From assembly GCA_035048485.1 (NCBI GenBank), contig CM068583.1, positions 20,063,341 to 20,127,340 on the forward strand: 64,000 nt of DNA, read 5' to 3'. The notes beneath the pieces were generated by a model, which ran no database searches, was not told the origin of the DNA, and worked only from the letters and a program-made list of their open reading frames with translations. The number at the start of each line of letters is the position of its first letter. The first letter of the stretch is position 1. The translations under genes and the position numbers were made by a program. This document shows positions 41,243 through 56,400 of the stretch, one piece after another. This DNA is from Pteria penguin (lineage: Eukaryota > Mollusca > Bivalvia > Pterioida > Pteriidae).

Positions 41243-44200
41243 CTAGAGGATGAGCATTATGTTTCAGAACTCAATGAAGTGCATACAGAATAATGAAAAT
41301 TATACTCATGTATATATTTATATTTCATATGAACACAATTATCTAGGAACCATGGTATCAAGTATTTTAAGATTTTGGATGAAAAATACACATGAAAGGA
41401 ATTGTTCTTAAACTTGGAAATATAGCACACATATTTATCACAACAGTGCTGATGAATTAAAAAGAACAGTTTCTTTTTTCAGATATTCCTGAATTCAGGC
41501 ACAATTAACTACAATTTTTATCCACACTTCAATTTCATGAACAAAAATACCCCCCAAAAAACCCCAAATCGGTGGTGGTGGTGGTGGCTGGGGGTTGGTT
41601 AAATCACTTTGGACAAAACAGGGATACAAATCACAATTATCACAATTATTGAAAATTAATTCTATCCTCTATCAGAAAGCATTAATGTGCTGATCAGAAT
41701 TTAATGATTTTATTTGGCCTTACATCTGCAAACCTGATCCTTAATGTAAACTCTAGCTATATCCACTGTCCTTAGTTGTTTACACAATGGAATTTGTACA
41801 TGCAGTTCTAATAAAATTTATAGGAAGAGTAACTTATATCAACCCAATATCTTACCTCTTCCGGAATCATCATCTGGGAGGTTATAAGATGTCTTGGAAC
41901 GATCTACTCCCATTCTGATGTCTCTTGCAAGTTTGTTCGCTGCTTTTTTATTGCCTATAACAAGAAATTCACAATACATATTCACTTTCACTTATTCAAG
42001 TATGAGGTATGATTTTCAGTTACAAAGTTTCAAGAGTCTCAATACTAATAACTCAAATTTTTTTAACTCAAAATGATTTCAAATATCCCAATTCCATTCT
42101 ATATAATTAAACATACATCTATAACTGGAATTCTGCTTAACTTGAACTGAACTATTTAACAAAGACTCTCTAAATTACAGATGGTACATATAAAAATAAC
42201 TACTACAGTATTGCATACAGCTGTTCTATAAATTTTGAACTCATGACATGATAAATAGAGGAATGGACTTTATTTTGAATTGTTTGGAGGTAATATACTG
42301 TGGTAGCTCAAAGTTTAGCTTTGTCTGTTTGGGCTTTTTAAAACAATTTGTTTTATTCTTGTTTTACGTCAGATTACTGGACTCATATGGCAAAGACATC
42401 TGCCTGATGCAATGCACAGAAATTGAGACATATGCAATGGACCCAGCCAGAGCAATGAGGGATATTCACTGTGCCGTCTTACAGTGAGTGTGCCATAACA
42501 CCTTTGTTTTTACTGTCACATCAGAATGATTGATGATTCACAATCAGGGCTTGAACCCAGAACCTTTTGAACATGACCCAAGAACCTGAAGAACAGATGT
42601 ATGCTGGCTCAACTTCAGCCTTAGATATACACTTAATATGGTCACATTTCTGATAAATATTAAAGTATCCCGAAAGAATACAGGTAAATTATTTTTCATA
42701 TAAATATATTACATGTAATATTAGTGATAAATGAAACCATTGTTTTAACAGTAAACATCATTTCTTTGTCTAGGCATCTTTCATATCTTACATGATTTTT
42801 TTGAGGGGGGCAGATCCTTTCAACTTGGATTGTTATTAAAATTAAATAAATGACAGTCATAAAAAGAATGCATGTATATTGCTGGAGACATTCATTATAT
42901 CATTGAAAAAAGGACTCCCGTGATATGTATCAATTTCAAATTACGTAAATGCAATATTTTTCAAAAACAAATAAATTTTCTCAAGTAATATAATAGTATT
43001 ACTATTAATAAAACAATTAAAGGATTTGAAATGTCAAATTAAATTAATTGTACATGTGAAAAAAATAATGATTACATTAAAGCACTGGTGATATTAGTAA
43101 TAAATTCAAAATTTATTTTAGTTTAATCCAATGACACTTGTTATTATAGTGATATCGAGGTTTTACGTGTCTGGGATGGACAAAGTGAATGACTAAAGGG
43201 AAGGGGAGGGAAAAAACATCAACACCAAACATTTTAATCTCGGAACTAAAATTCTTTTTACCATCTATATCTTCGTCTGTATATAAAAGCGAAAAGATTG
43301 CAACAATTACAATGAATTCTATTTTTCAACCTTTTTTGAAAATTAATTTTACATATAATAACATATTTTTTAATAGAAATTTGTTTCTGAAAAGCACATT
43401 ATTTTTTACCACACAAATATAGAAGAGAAACCATACAACAAAAAATGAAATCAGTACATATTTTTGAGATGTATTTTCTTTTCATTATGCATTAGAAATA
43501 GATAAAAGTACCTTTGACTGCCGAGTCTACCGTTTCCTCCACCTCTTCTTTTGACATAGTGGTGTTTGAGACTAGCTGATTTAAGAACGACTTCTTTTGT
43601 TCCTATGTTTAAATAATAAAAATACTCAGTTTCATAATTATGTGATGCAAGATGTACTGATACTGTGGATGTGGTTATTTTTGCTGGGGGAAAATTTTGT
43701 GAAAATACCAGTCCGACTTTTCACGTGGTGGTAATTTTTGCAGTGTCAGAGTCTTTCTTTTTTTTTCCTCCTCGAAACGCAGGGCATTTCCCACAATTAG
43801 AACACATAAACTGTTAATCAGAAATGTTGTTTTGTATGTTTTGTTAAATGTACACAACCCTTCAGTTTTAAGGAAGAGAGTACAGAAGAAAACTGACCAA
43901 ACTGACACAAATCAACATGGACATGCATATGAAACATATTGGAGTTTAAGGAGGTAACAATGGGTTTTATTTTGTGGTGGTATTTTCATGATAACTGTGT
44001 GATCGCAAAAAATTTGAAAATTACCCCATGCGAAAATTTCTGCATTTACAGTACTGTATCAAATCAATATTAATACATACATAAAGAAAAGAATACTGGA
44101 TCTGCAGTGAAGCAAAATTTACAAAATGTTAAGAACTTGGGGCATTTATACAATTTTGGTTCAGTTAACTATACTCTAGTGTATTCTGTAAAATTTATGG

Positions 44201-47200
44201 TCATACCTGAAGCTCATTGTTGAGTTCTGCTTCGAGTTGTCTGTTGAGCTCCTCTTTGCTTTTCTCTAACTCTAGTTTCATTTCATACTCCAGTTCTTCT
44301 CGTTGTTTCTTATGCCTCTTCTCCATTAAAACTCCACCCAGAATATTACTGGCATTACTGATTCATACAAAAATTCAGATAAAATGTATTACTAGTATCA
44401 CTGAATAAGAAAATTATATACATACATGTTAAGATAAAGGAATTTTGGACTAGAATATCATTGACTTTATCTATCAGGCATGTATATTGGTGCCTGTTTC
44501 CATACAACTTACATGGAAATGGTAATTAAACAGAGTTAAATGTAAGAGGTTAAGCATTTCAACCTCAAAGGTACAAGCAGATATCCAAACTATAAAGATT
44601 GATAAAAGAAGTCGAAAGATGTTGGTCCAAATGATGCTTTAAACTTACCCTGCTCCCCTTCTACGGATAGAACTGTTGTTTCTGCTGCCTTGCTTTTCTC
44701 TTTCTATCTGTTGATTTAACTCACTGCAGGTCAAAGACAAATTTTATCAAGTTTCGTTGCTACTTCCAATTGGTCACATTTTCTCTATAACTAAGTTAAT
44801 TCTACAGGAACACAAACACTCTGTATTGTAAAGTTTCTGCCTCACGACCTTTATCAAGCAATTTAAGAGATGACAAATATAAAGCTATGTAAAATCCATG
44901 GATTTATATTTGTCATCTTTTAAATTGCTTGATAAAGGGTTGTGAGGTCAAAAATTTACAATATAGAGTGTTTGTATTTTTTTACTCTTTATGTACTGGA
45001 CTTTCCTCTGGAGGACTACTCAGAATCTTTATAAGTTAATTTTTATCGTTCGTGTTTTCCTAAAGGTTGATTTATGGATTTCAATAATCATATATCTTTT
45101 TGATAAGATGGAATGGCTTCAATCGAAACATTTTTTGCAATATGTACCTATACATCCTTCATTGATATAGTCATAGTCCTATCTCGTAGAGGCCAGTAGT
45201 AGAAAAGCCCCAAGAAAGTTCATGACTATTAACAAATATACAAATAGACCTCTCCATTAGCCTCAACTTGAATTCAAACACAGACCGCACATAAGTAAAG
45301 TGGCTACAGTGATTTCCAGTGCAACATAATATTGACCTGCTTAGCCACAAAAACCCCCTAGCTCGTTCACCACTAAAATGCCAGTCTTAATGATAATACT
45401 TTATTTCTTTGTATACTAACTGTTCTCTCTTCAGTCGTTTGGCCTGTATTTTTTCCTGAATCAGTCTCTCTTGGTATTCTCTTGTTGACTGTAATTGTTC
45501 ATTAAGATTCTCTACTTGATTGTTATGTTGATGTATAATTTGATCCACTCCCGTAAGCTTAGATCCCTCCCTCTCAAGACGGTTTTCTAACTTACTCTGA
45601 AATAAAAAGCAGTCACATGGTAAAATGATTTTTGAGAGAAACACGAGTTCAGTGTAATGTTTCAGAAATATATATTTTCTGCCAAACTAGATAAATATAT
45701 TTTCTGAGTGAATTGCTGAAGCAACTTGTATTCCCTACTGATGAGTGTAAGATGATGACCTTTGACCTGTTGACATAAAAAAATCAAAAGGGATCTTTGT
45801 CTCTTCATCAATAAGTATAAATCTAAAACTGGGTTGAATCTGAGGTTTGGTAATGGAATACATCCAGAAACTTTTCTGTGATAGCATGACTGACACATAG
45901 ACAGATGGGTGGCAAAATGGACAGACGGACAGCAAGGAAACCCACAGCATTCTCAAGCAATGTCATTAGATTATTAACAAGTAGGGTGACAGATGGACAA
46001 ATGATGGACAAGGCAATTCTTAAGAGTGTCAGTTATTATGACATATAATCGCAACACAGACTGTCTATATGACAATCGAAAAGCCCTATTCTGTTCATTT
46101 ATACCATTTTCTAACTTGCATGATATTGTAGTTTTTCCTTGCAACAAAGATTCTTAAAAATATTCAAATGTACTTAAAAGATATTTTAAAAACAATATCT
46201 ATTTCATATCCTAAGTAATTAACTTGACAGATACTTAGTATGGACAACATCTTTATTTCTGAGTTGAATTCATTAGCACAATTAAAGTTCTTGGTGATAA
46301 AGGTAATATTTATAAATATAACAGTTTGATTGATAATTGATTTATGTACATGTACTCTGTACCTGCAAGTTTTGAAGCTGTTCATCTTGTTTTTGTATAA
46401 TGGCTGCTCTTCTGGCTGCACCCACTTCTAATCGACCAATCAAAAGTCCAAGTTGTTGCTCCTGTACTTTCAATGCTTCGTCTGTCTCTATTGCCATACG
46501 CTGACGAAAAGCTGCTATAGCGGCTGCTCTCTCCTCCTCCATTATCTTCTGCTCCTTCAAGAGATCAGCTTCCTACAAAGGTAAATCAAGACCTCTCTTG
46601 TAAATTCACATTTATGAACATATGAATAATATTCACTTTTCATGTTGTAAATCTTCAAATCTCTACAGAGCACTAAACAGAAAACGACTTTGATCTACTA
46701 TGAGAGATCCTTACCAGTTGCTGTTGAAGCTTTTCTCTCTCTTCTTTATTCGCTTTTGTTTTACTAAGGAGGGCTTCCTCTTTCTTTCGCCTTTGTTCCG
46801 CTAATCGTGCTTTTCTTTGATTGAGGCGATTTTCAAGACTGAAATTTTACATCATTTTAGAAATCTGTAGAATACTAGCTGACATATATTTCTCATTTTC
46901 TAATAATAAATGTAAAATTTCTAACCTGGTTATAGATAATCTTTATTGTCCGAAAAAGGAAAATCAGTAAAAACATCAAACATCAATACTTTTATTTACT
47001 GAGCTAATGAATTACAACCTTCCCCTTGTTGCAAAGTCAAATAGAAATGGAGACATTACCCAATCTCTATGTTTGCTATGGGTACAAGGGTAAGATTTTC
47101 CCTGCAATGTGACACCTGATCTAATCCACACTAAATTAACTTTCCAGTTAAACTGCCATGCACCCAATCATAGTTAGAACAACAGTGACACATGAAAAAC

Positions 47201-50200
47201 CAATGAGCCACCAAACCAATCAAATCTGATTACTAATCTAACACTGTTACTACAGTCGGCCATATAATTTAATGACAATATTTTTCAATTGTTTTAAGAT
47301 AGCTGTACAGTATTTTCAACTAAAATTCTGTTTTTCAGTTTGTTTTAATCTGGATTTGTTTTGAAGAGGGAGGTATTATATTAAAGCAAGATTTTCCTTT
47401 TCACTGCATTAATGTCATTTTTTATGGGGACTGGTAATTCCTTTTAATTTTTTTTCTAATTCTTATCTCTGTAATTTACAAATATAAGCACTTAATTTCC
47501 ACGATAAACCTACCTCTTTTGCTGTTGTAATTTACTCCTCTGTAACTGATTGTTCAATACCTGCATATTGTGCTCATGCTCTTTCAAGATTTTCTGCTTT
47601 GCTCTTTGAAATGAAAAATAAACAACATATACCAAAACATAAGTAGCTTCATGTGACATTCTTATTCTTATCTATACATTCATGAAGATAAAATAAAGCG
47701 ACAGAATATATGAATTTCATCATCTTGATTTTGTTTTCCTCCACCACAACAGAACTTTTTTCCAAAGGACCTTATGTTTCATTCCATGTCAGACATATGT
47801 TAATCTGCCGTGAAAATTTATGTCACTCAACTCTGCAGTCAGTTTGTTAGTATTAGTGTCATAATGGTGAAAATCCTGGCAAAAGCAGTATGTCTGATCC
47901 CTTACATCATTCCAATTGGAGAAACCTTACACAATACTCAGAATAAATTTTTCTGTATTACAACTTAAACTAGAAACTTTTCATTATGTAAATTTATTTA
48001 TATTCAAAAATTATATTTCTGCTGAAATACCTTTTCACATCATATGCAAAACATACTATTATTCTTCATATAAAAATTAATGAAATTATGCATGCCAAAA
48101 TATTAATAAATCATCTAATCATTCAGCACTGTAAATTGTATAAATATGTTCTATTTGGTAATAGTAAGGCAGCAACTTACTCATCAGTTAAGTCTATACT
48201 GTTGGCTAGAACATTTTTCACCGTTTCGCTCTGTTGTTGAATTAAGTTTTCTTGTTCCTGAGTATTTAGTTCTCTTTCTTCATCAAGTTGCTGAACAACA
48301 AAAAACAAGTAATCTATTAATTCTTTGTACATGTACTTATTAAATACAGAGAGAACAATTCAACCTACTTGTATTTATTTGTCATTTTACTGAAATAAAA
48401 CTCTCAGATGAAATTTCCACATTGAAAGCAATTTGAGACAATCATTTAAGTGGTTCTAATGAAATATTAAAAGAGATTTCAGAATAATGGCACACTGGTT
48501 TATAGAAAGAAATCTCTAAGAGTCTACATAATGCAAACAACAAAAGTATATCTTAATATTATATATGAACCATCATTTTCTTTTCCCATCTTTCTCTTAA
48601 TTTTGAAGCCATCCTGTTCTTCTCCTCTTGTCTTTCAGCTGAAAATAAAAAAATGCATAAACTTTCCCAGCACTCAAATCAATGACATTATTTTCCCATT
48701 CATGGCAGATACATACAATTAATTATAAATTTATTTCATATAACAGTATATGTGTAATGACATAGATTTTAGTATTTCTTGTTTGAGCAAGACAGTAGCT
48801 TGGTCAGTAGCATGCCTTGATTCAGGCAACACAAATAATTCATCAGAGTCCTATCCTTTGAATGAGCCAGTAAAAGCCCAGGCCAAATGTCAAACTGGAA
48901 TGTTTTACGATTCCCTACTGCTTCAGGCAAACCTGTTTCATAGGACTTCATTTTTGTGCAATGTGTCAGGCAGTTGCTTTCACCATCCAAAAGAGATATT
49001 CTTGATGTTAGCAATAACAATACACAACACAATATAATAGAATACTTTTCTCAATGGATAACATTGAGAAAAAAAAACAAGATGTGTTGGTGTAACGTGA
49101 ATGCCCCATGTGGCAACAAATAATGTAAATTTTGAAATGTAGGTCAAAGGTCAAGTTCTTGAGGTCAATGACTTCGGTATAATTTGATAAGACTATTAGT
49201 GGAGTATGCATGCCAAATATGAAGTCTCTATCTCATGGTTCAAAAGTTATGGCAAAGGTTAAAGTTGACAACAGACAGACAAACAAACAGACAGACAGGA
49301 CAAAAACAATATGCCCCCGATCTATCGATCTGGGGGTATAAAAAACTTATTTATTGCTGAGACCAGAGACATCGATGGGAAGATCAATAAGTTCTTTTAC
49401 CATCTAACTGTGCCATTCTCTTTTTGTGGATATCTATAATCTTAGATGCTTCATATTTGTTGTCTTGTCCACTTAGATTGAGGATATTTTTGTTCATTTC
49501 TTCATTGCGTTGCTCTATTTCCCTTGTTTTATCTTCTGCTGCTTCCTAATCATAGAATATTATAACATAGGTAGTTATAGTTTTTATAGAAACATCATAC
49601 ATACTGATTTCTATAGTATGACTACTTTTGCCAAGAGTTTAAATCAATCTACAGACATATCCATTTGCACCATAGTAATAGAAAAGAATGTTACACATAA
49701 ATGTAGAGGTCAGGGTTTAGCGATGTATGAAACCAGAAAACATGGAAAAAAACAAAACCTTCCGTAGGTACATGGCATACCTTCTTAATTGCTTGACTAG
49801 GATCTCAGGCTTAAAAGAGTTTAGAGGCTTTGGTGAAGTTTAGCTCAGCACCTTAGCCAATGAAACTACTAGTACATGTATCAAGATTCCATGTCTTGAT
49901 TGCAGGGGAAATTTCAACAGTACATGTATATACTGTAAATCTAACTTTTTATTCATGTGAACTTTTTTGATGTATACATGTATCTGCAACTACAACTCCA
50001 AGTGAAAATATAAATTTTATGCTTTCCTTGATTTGACTATCAATACATGAAATGCATTATGCTTCTTCCTAAAATACATAGACAAACTGACATTTAGCAG
50101 ACTTTTGATTGTTATCCTTGTGACATCAGAATCAAATGTCTGACTTTTCTGACAACAAATGATGTCAATACAACTAAATTTTGTGCTAAATACTTTGACA

Positions 50201-50355
50201 TTAAAAGGAAAATGAATCACTGTGTTGTCTTGGAAATATACACAAAAAGAGATTCCTCACCAAAATAATGCCATGTGAAAATTTTTTTACAGTATAATGA
50301 CTGTGAGTGGCAGGATGTACTACATAAAGTATCATGTATGTAGGTGGAACTTCTT

Positions 50356-50424
<69 letters not shown>

Positions 50425-53400
50425 ATATATATATATATAAACAATAGTCTGCGCAATAAATATTTAATCTTCTGCATTTTATAAATTAAATGATACGTGC
50501 ACAAGAGATATTGTCCTAACATACTTGTCTGACTTTGTCCAACTGCTGTAGTTCTGTCTGATCTAATTCCACTTCTTCATTCTCTAGTTCTGCTCTTTGT
50601 TGATCTTTCAGTAAAGAAAATTCCTGTTTACAAATAAATATCCAAAGATTAATTTGCAATTTTTAGAGTATTACTTATTATTAACATCTACTGAATAATG
50701 AGTGAAAAATCACGTAAATATTTGAATTCATAAACACTGAAATAAATAAAGAACCTCAACAAAATCTTTTGTTTCTGTTGCTTTATCAGCTTTTTCAAGG
50801 AAAATAGCTGTTTCTCTTTGATGTTTTTCTTGTAATTGTTGGATTCTCTTCAATCTCCTCTTAGACAATTTGTCAGCTAGTTCTTGCTGTTGTCTTCGAG
50901 ATTCTATGACAGAGAAAAAAGATTAATAGGAACATATCTCAACAATAACATTCTTCTATGACAGTATGACTCTCAAAGGGGAACACAATGTTTGGTGTAC
51001 ATTTTACTCAGTATAAGAAGCATATGAGTAATTATTAGATAAATACAAAGTATCTGATATGCTTTCTTAAATACTTCATCTATATGCATGTAGTGTTCAA
51101 AAGTTGAAGTATATTGCTTTTGATATAAAAAAGGGATCCATAACATAAAGACTTACCAGTATCTCTTGTTTGATTCATTTTTTGTAAATCTTGCATATAT
51201 TCATTCAGAATTTGATTTTTCTGTTTTTCAGTGATTAACTTGTCATTGACCATGGACTTCAGAGCTTCATCATAGCTGTCTAAGCTCTCAGTGATTTGGT
51301 CCTTTCCTTGTTGGTCTTCTAGATCTCTCATTTCAATGATCTGTTTCCTTTTCGCTAATCGTTCCTCTAATGCCTGCAATAAAGTACCATACATTTATCA
51401 TGCACACTGTTCAAACCAATTTGAAAGTTTATAGATAATTAAAACATTTGATTCTTCTGAAATCTGTTTTTTTTAACAAACAGTACATAGAAAAGTTTTG
51501 CAACAAAAATTTTCATTTTGTCACTTTTCAAAATGTTAATACATGCTTCAAAGATGTTTAAAATTCCATATCAGTGCTTTTCATGTTTGTTTTCTATAAA
51601 AGTTTAATTACCTGTTACCAGTGTGGAATTTAGTAAATTTAATTCTATAGAATAATAAAAATATCATGCTTACAAATGAGTACATTTATCATCAAGACAT
51701 AACATCAAATGGTGAAAATATTTACACGCTAAAATATAGGGTGCATAAAATATATGCAGAGGAGTAATACAAAATAATTTCAAATTCATATTGTTATTTT
51801 ATCACATTAAAAAGATAGACCTTACCCTTCTCTGTCTGGCAAGTTCCATGGCATGCTTTTTCTCCAGTTTGGACATGTCCCCTAGTAATTTATCCATGAT
51901 ATCGTCAATCTGGAAAACACTGAACCTTGTATAAACACTGACATAACTGTAATATCAGTCACAAAGTTATCTCTTTATGATATTAAGAAATGATATAGCT
52001 TCTCATATTCTCTGATACTCTTTATTAATTCTAGACTTTAAGCTAGAGCAAGTATTGGAAAATTTGATATAATTCAGATCCCTATTCATATGTGTTATGA
52101 AAAACTATAAAGTTCTTCATAACACATATGAAATAAATTGCTTAATAGAATCGATATAGTTACAACGCTGCCTAATTCTTCCTTACCTCTTTCTCTGATA
52201 GATCTGTATGTTTTGCTAGTTCTTTTCTCACATTCTCCCTCTCCTCATCATGCAGATGTGCCTACAGAAACAAATAAATTCTAATATACACAGTATCATA
52301 TGATGATCTTCAGTACTGTACTGTACTGTACACAATGGTTCTAAGGTATTCCAAAAATCGAAAAAAGTATCAGAAGCATAAAATTTTTCTTTCTCTCCAC
52401 ACAACAATAATGTATTTCGTGTCATGCATTTCTGGTTTCATTTTAAGCTAAAAAAAAATTAGCATATATGATCATTGCTGTATGAATTTATACATATAAT
52501 TAAAAGTATTGTATATTTCACTCAATAAATCATAAGCAAATTTCCTTTTCAATGCTGCTTATTAATTTATCAAGCCTCATAACGGAACACGCATACTGCA
52601 GGCAGGGACTGTAAATGTTATTAAAATGTCAAACGTTATAGGCATTCCTTACTCCTTCCTGATAGCCAGTCTCATACATGCAGCCTAAAATTAATGTATT
52701 TAACTAAAAATGTTCAGAAACGATAAATTCCACATTCCCTATACTAACCAACTTTTGGTTTATCTTGGAATCTAGTTTCTCCAATTCATTTTCAAGTGCT
52801 TCAGGATTTTTGTCTTTTGCATGCTGTGCTTTTAAAGCCTTAAAAAAAAAATTATAATTAAAAAAGTTATGCAAAACCATGAACATAACTAATTGAGGTT
52901 GATCTGTAGGTTTAATTGACAGCTATAGAAAACTTACCTCCTGGTTACATTGGTTGGTTGGTTGATTGGTGTTTTACGTCACTCTCAACAATTTTTTGGT
53001 TGTATCGCGACATGGAAGCAGGAGGTAACCAACCTCTTAAACATAGTGGCGCAACCCGGGAATCAAACCTGAATCGTCAGCGTTGCAAGCCAAGTGCTTA
53101 ACCACTACATCAAGCATGCCCGCTTCTTGGTTACAAATATTACATGTTAAATATATATCACTGTAGTAAATTTTTCATCTTGATTTTGATATGTCAAATA
53201 TTTCACTTAAAAACATACTTGATATATTTATCATATATTTGAATATGATACTTGCGATAGAGGAACATTTTTAAGCATTTTACAATGTTTTCAACACTGA
53301 TTCTTCAAGGCTAGTAATCAATTGCTATGGCAAAATATGGCATGCCACATGTTCTCACAGTAAAGAAAAGTTTTTGTAATTTTTTTATGGTTAAGAAAAA

Positions 53401-56400
53401 AATCTGTAATGCAAGACATATAGATGGTTAAAAGAAAAGAAAGCGTTTAATTTAAAATAGAGATTGAATGTCATACCTGTTCTTCATCATTTCTCTCATC
53501 CTCGTACATCTTGCGTCTATTGTTCAAATCATCAATGACATTTCTCATAATGGTGGAGAGTGGTGTAACACCAACCTTCATTTTCTTGACGCGATTTTTC
53601 AACATTTTCAGGAAAACCTAAAAAAAAATTATGAAATAATAAAGTAGTAAGTTAAACATTAATAAATATCAAATAGTGTTAACTTCATTAAAAGTATTCA
53701 GATAAAAGTTTTGAAATTCTGGGTAAATAATAATTATTTCACCTTTTGGTCTTTCAGTTCAAGGAATTTTAATTTAATTTTTTTTTTTATATAATCTTTT
53801 ATCAGTTTTTTTTTCTATTATTTCTAACAATATCACCAAATTTGAATTTTAATGACCCTTGTCTCCATCAAATTTGCTCTTAATTGGCCAAAAAGTATTG
53901 TGGTCCTGAAACTCATAGTATACATTTATATGAGACATACATTGTCTTTCTCCTCCTGTAATTGATTGTTAACTTTCTTGACTCTCTGCATATCCTGTAT
54001 CCCCATTTCCTCTTCTGCATCCTCTCTATCAAATAATAAATGAGACAGCTTGAAAATATGAATTTAAATGATAAAAAAGAATGCAAAGCCTAGCATGGGC
54101 TTTTTTTGCATACATTTATCATCGCTGATAATTTACACATAATAAAATGTATTTTAGAATTTGTATTACTGAATAGAGTAAAACCTCTATCAATCTTGTT
54201 TAAGAATAATTACACATGAAAAATAAAATACATAGAGAATAAAAGTGTTTTATTTTTTATATAACATATTATTTTCATTCAATGGACATCAAACTTAATT
54301 TTTTATAGCTATATAAAACTACAGGAAATGTTTTGGATAGCAAAGTGAAATGCACTTTTACAGGATTTTCGAACACAAATCTTATTACATATCTACTACA
54401 ATGATTAAGTACTAAACACATGGACAAAGACTTTACAAAACTCTTAACTTTTTTTTCAATTAGCAAGGCAATATCCATTTAAATTAATTCTTTAAAAGTA
54501 CTCTATTATAATCCAGAATGAATAGATATTTATGCACATTTCATGATAAATTTAATCCATAGTGTACTTTGTAAAGTTCAAGGTCACAACTGCATTTAAA
54601 ACAGAAAGTTTTTATGGCCTGCTTATTAAATGTAAAGTACAAAATAGCATAATCAACGAGATTAAATATACAAACTAATTCTTTGTCATTATTTTGAATG
54701 TGATAATAACGTTTCTTGTTAATTTAGGTAAGGCATATTAGAGATGTTTTTCTTAAAGTCATAGATATCAATTGTTATTGTTATCATGAATGTGAAGTTC
54801 AAATAAAACTAGAATTGTCTAGAAATCAGGAGAAATGCCTCAAGCAAGCAGCATCTGAAGTTGATGTTGGTCAAAAAAAGAAAAAAAAAAACAAGCTGTG
54901 TTTGTGAAACACTATAATGCCCCTGGCGGCACCAAAGTCCAAAAAGTTATATTTAGCATGAAGGTCATTGTCAAGGTCAAAAGGTCATTGACCATGGTGT
55001 CAATTGAAAGGGTTTCATTAGTTGAGTATGCATGTGAAATATGAAGTCCCTTTCCCTTACGGTTCAAAAGTTATAGCCCCAAGTCCAAAAAGTTATTTTT
55101 AGCATGAAGATTATTGTCAAGGTCAAAAGGTCATCAACCTTGGTGTCATTTGAAAGGGCTTCATTAGTTGAGTATGCATTATAAATATGAAGTCTCTATC
55201 ACAGTTCAAAAGTTATAGCCAGGGTTAAAGTTGACAAAAGACAGACAAACAAACAAGGCAAAAACAATATGCCCCAGATCTATCGATCCAGGGGCATAGA
55301 AAGGAAAAAGGGTAGGTCAACTATGACAAAGTTCAAACTGTCTGTAGTAAAATATTGGTAATAAAAATGTGTATTAAGTTTCAGTCGGACAAACAAATAA
55401 GTCAATTACAGTAAACCCCTACAACTATATAGTGAATCTCTATCTAGATAGTTACAAGCATGTGAAAGTAGTAGCATAGATTTTCAGCAGACTTTGTAGC
55501 TTAGTGGTCACTGCCTTACAACAGAGCAAATAATAAATGATAGCTCTCTTATGGCAGACCTTTTGTTCCTCATTGGTAACATATAGTTAGAACTCCACCA
55601 CAGAATATCAATACATCTTCCTTATCATGGTCTGAAAGGTGTGTATTACCCTAACCTTATGTATTGTGACATATTCTTAACAGTAAGCAGGGTAAAAATC
55701 ATCCCTACTGCAGTAAGCTCATAATATCAGAGGTAAAGACATGCTACTCTCACTGCATCACTTTAAATCGTGGGTTCTCCTTGCTGCATATGCTATTAAC
55801 CCTTGAGGTTTGGAGTTTTCTGAGCAGGTGTAGCTCACTTGGTTAGGTGCTTTGATTTAGGGCCTGGGTTCAAATCCTATTGGTGGGTCTGCTGCAAAGC
55901 TCTGAATTTCTGTTCATTGCATCAAGCATATGCAGTCACCATAGATATAAGTGCAACAATCTTGGTAAATGTTGAACAAGAATCAAACAAACACACAAAA
56001 AGAGTTCTTCCTATTAAACATTAAACATTCAAACAGTATTGCATGAATTATCTCAATGCATGACTGTAAAAATTAATGCACTTACTTATTGAACTTGGTC
56101 ATAATCTTTGAAAAGCCATTCAAATAAGATAAATCTAGTTTGACATTTGGTGTGATTTTGAAAGTTGTTGGGTCGTCATCATCGTCATCTTCTATCATTT
56201 TCTTCATCCCTTTCTTTCCTTTCCTTGAAGAACCTCTCAACGATTTATGATCATTGGTAGCAATTAACTGAATAATTAATGGAAAGAAAATATTTTTTCT
56301 AATTATAAAAACAAATGGATACATCTTGTGCTTTATAAAGACCCATAGATAGATATTAAAGTTAATTACTTTTAGTGTAATTCCCGATAACTGTTGCCAC

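Noticed and set aside
50217..50522. 101-codon minus-strand frame
   Set aside because: Half of it is the (TA)n microsatellite read as YIYIYI; it overlaps no splice-supported exon.
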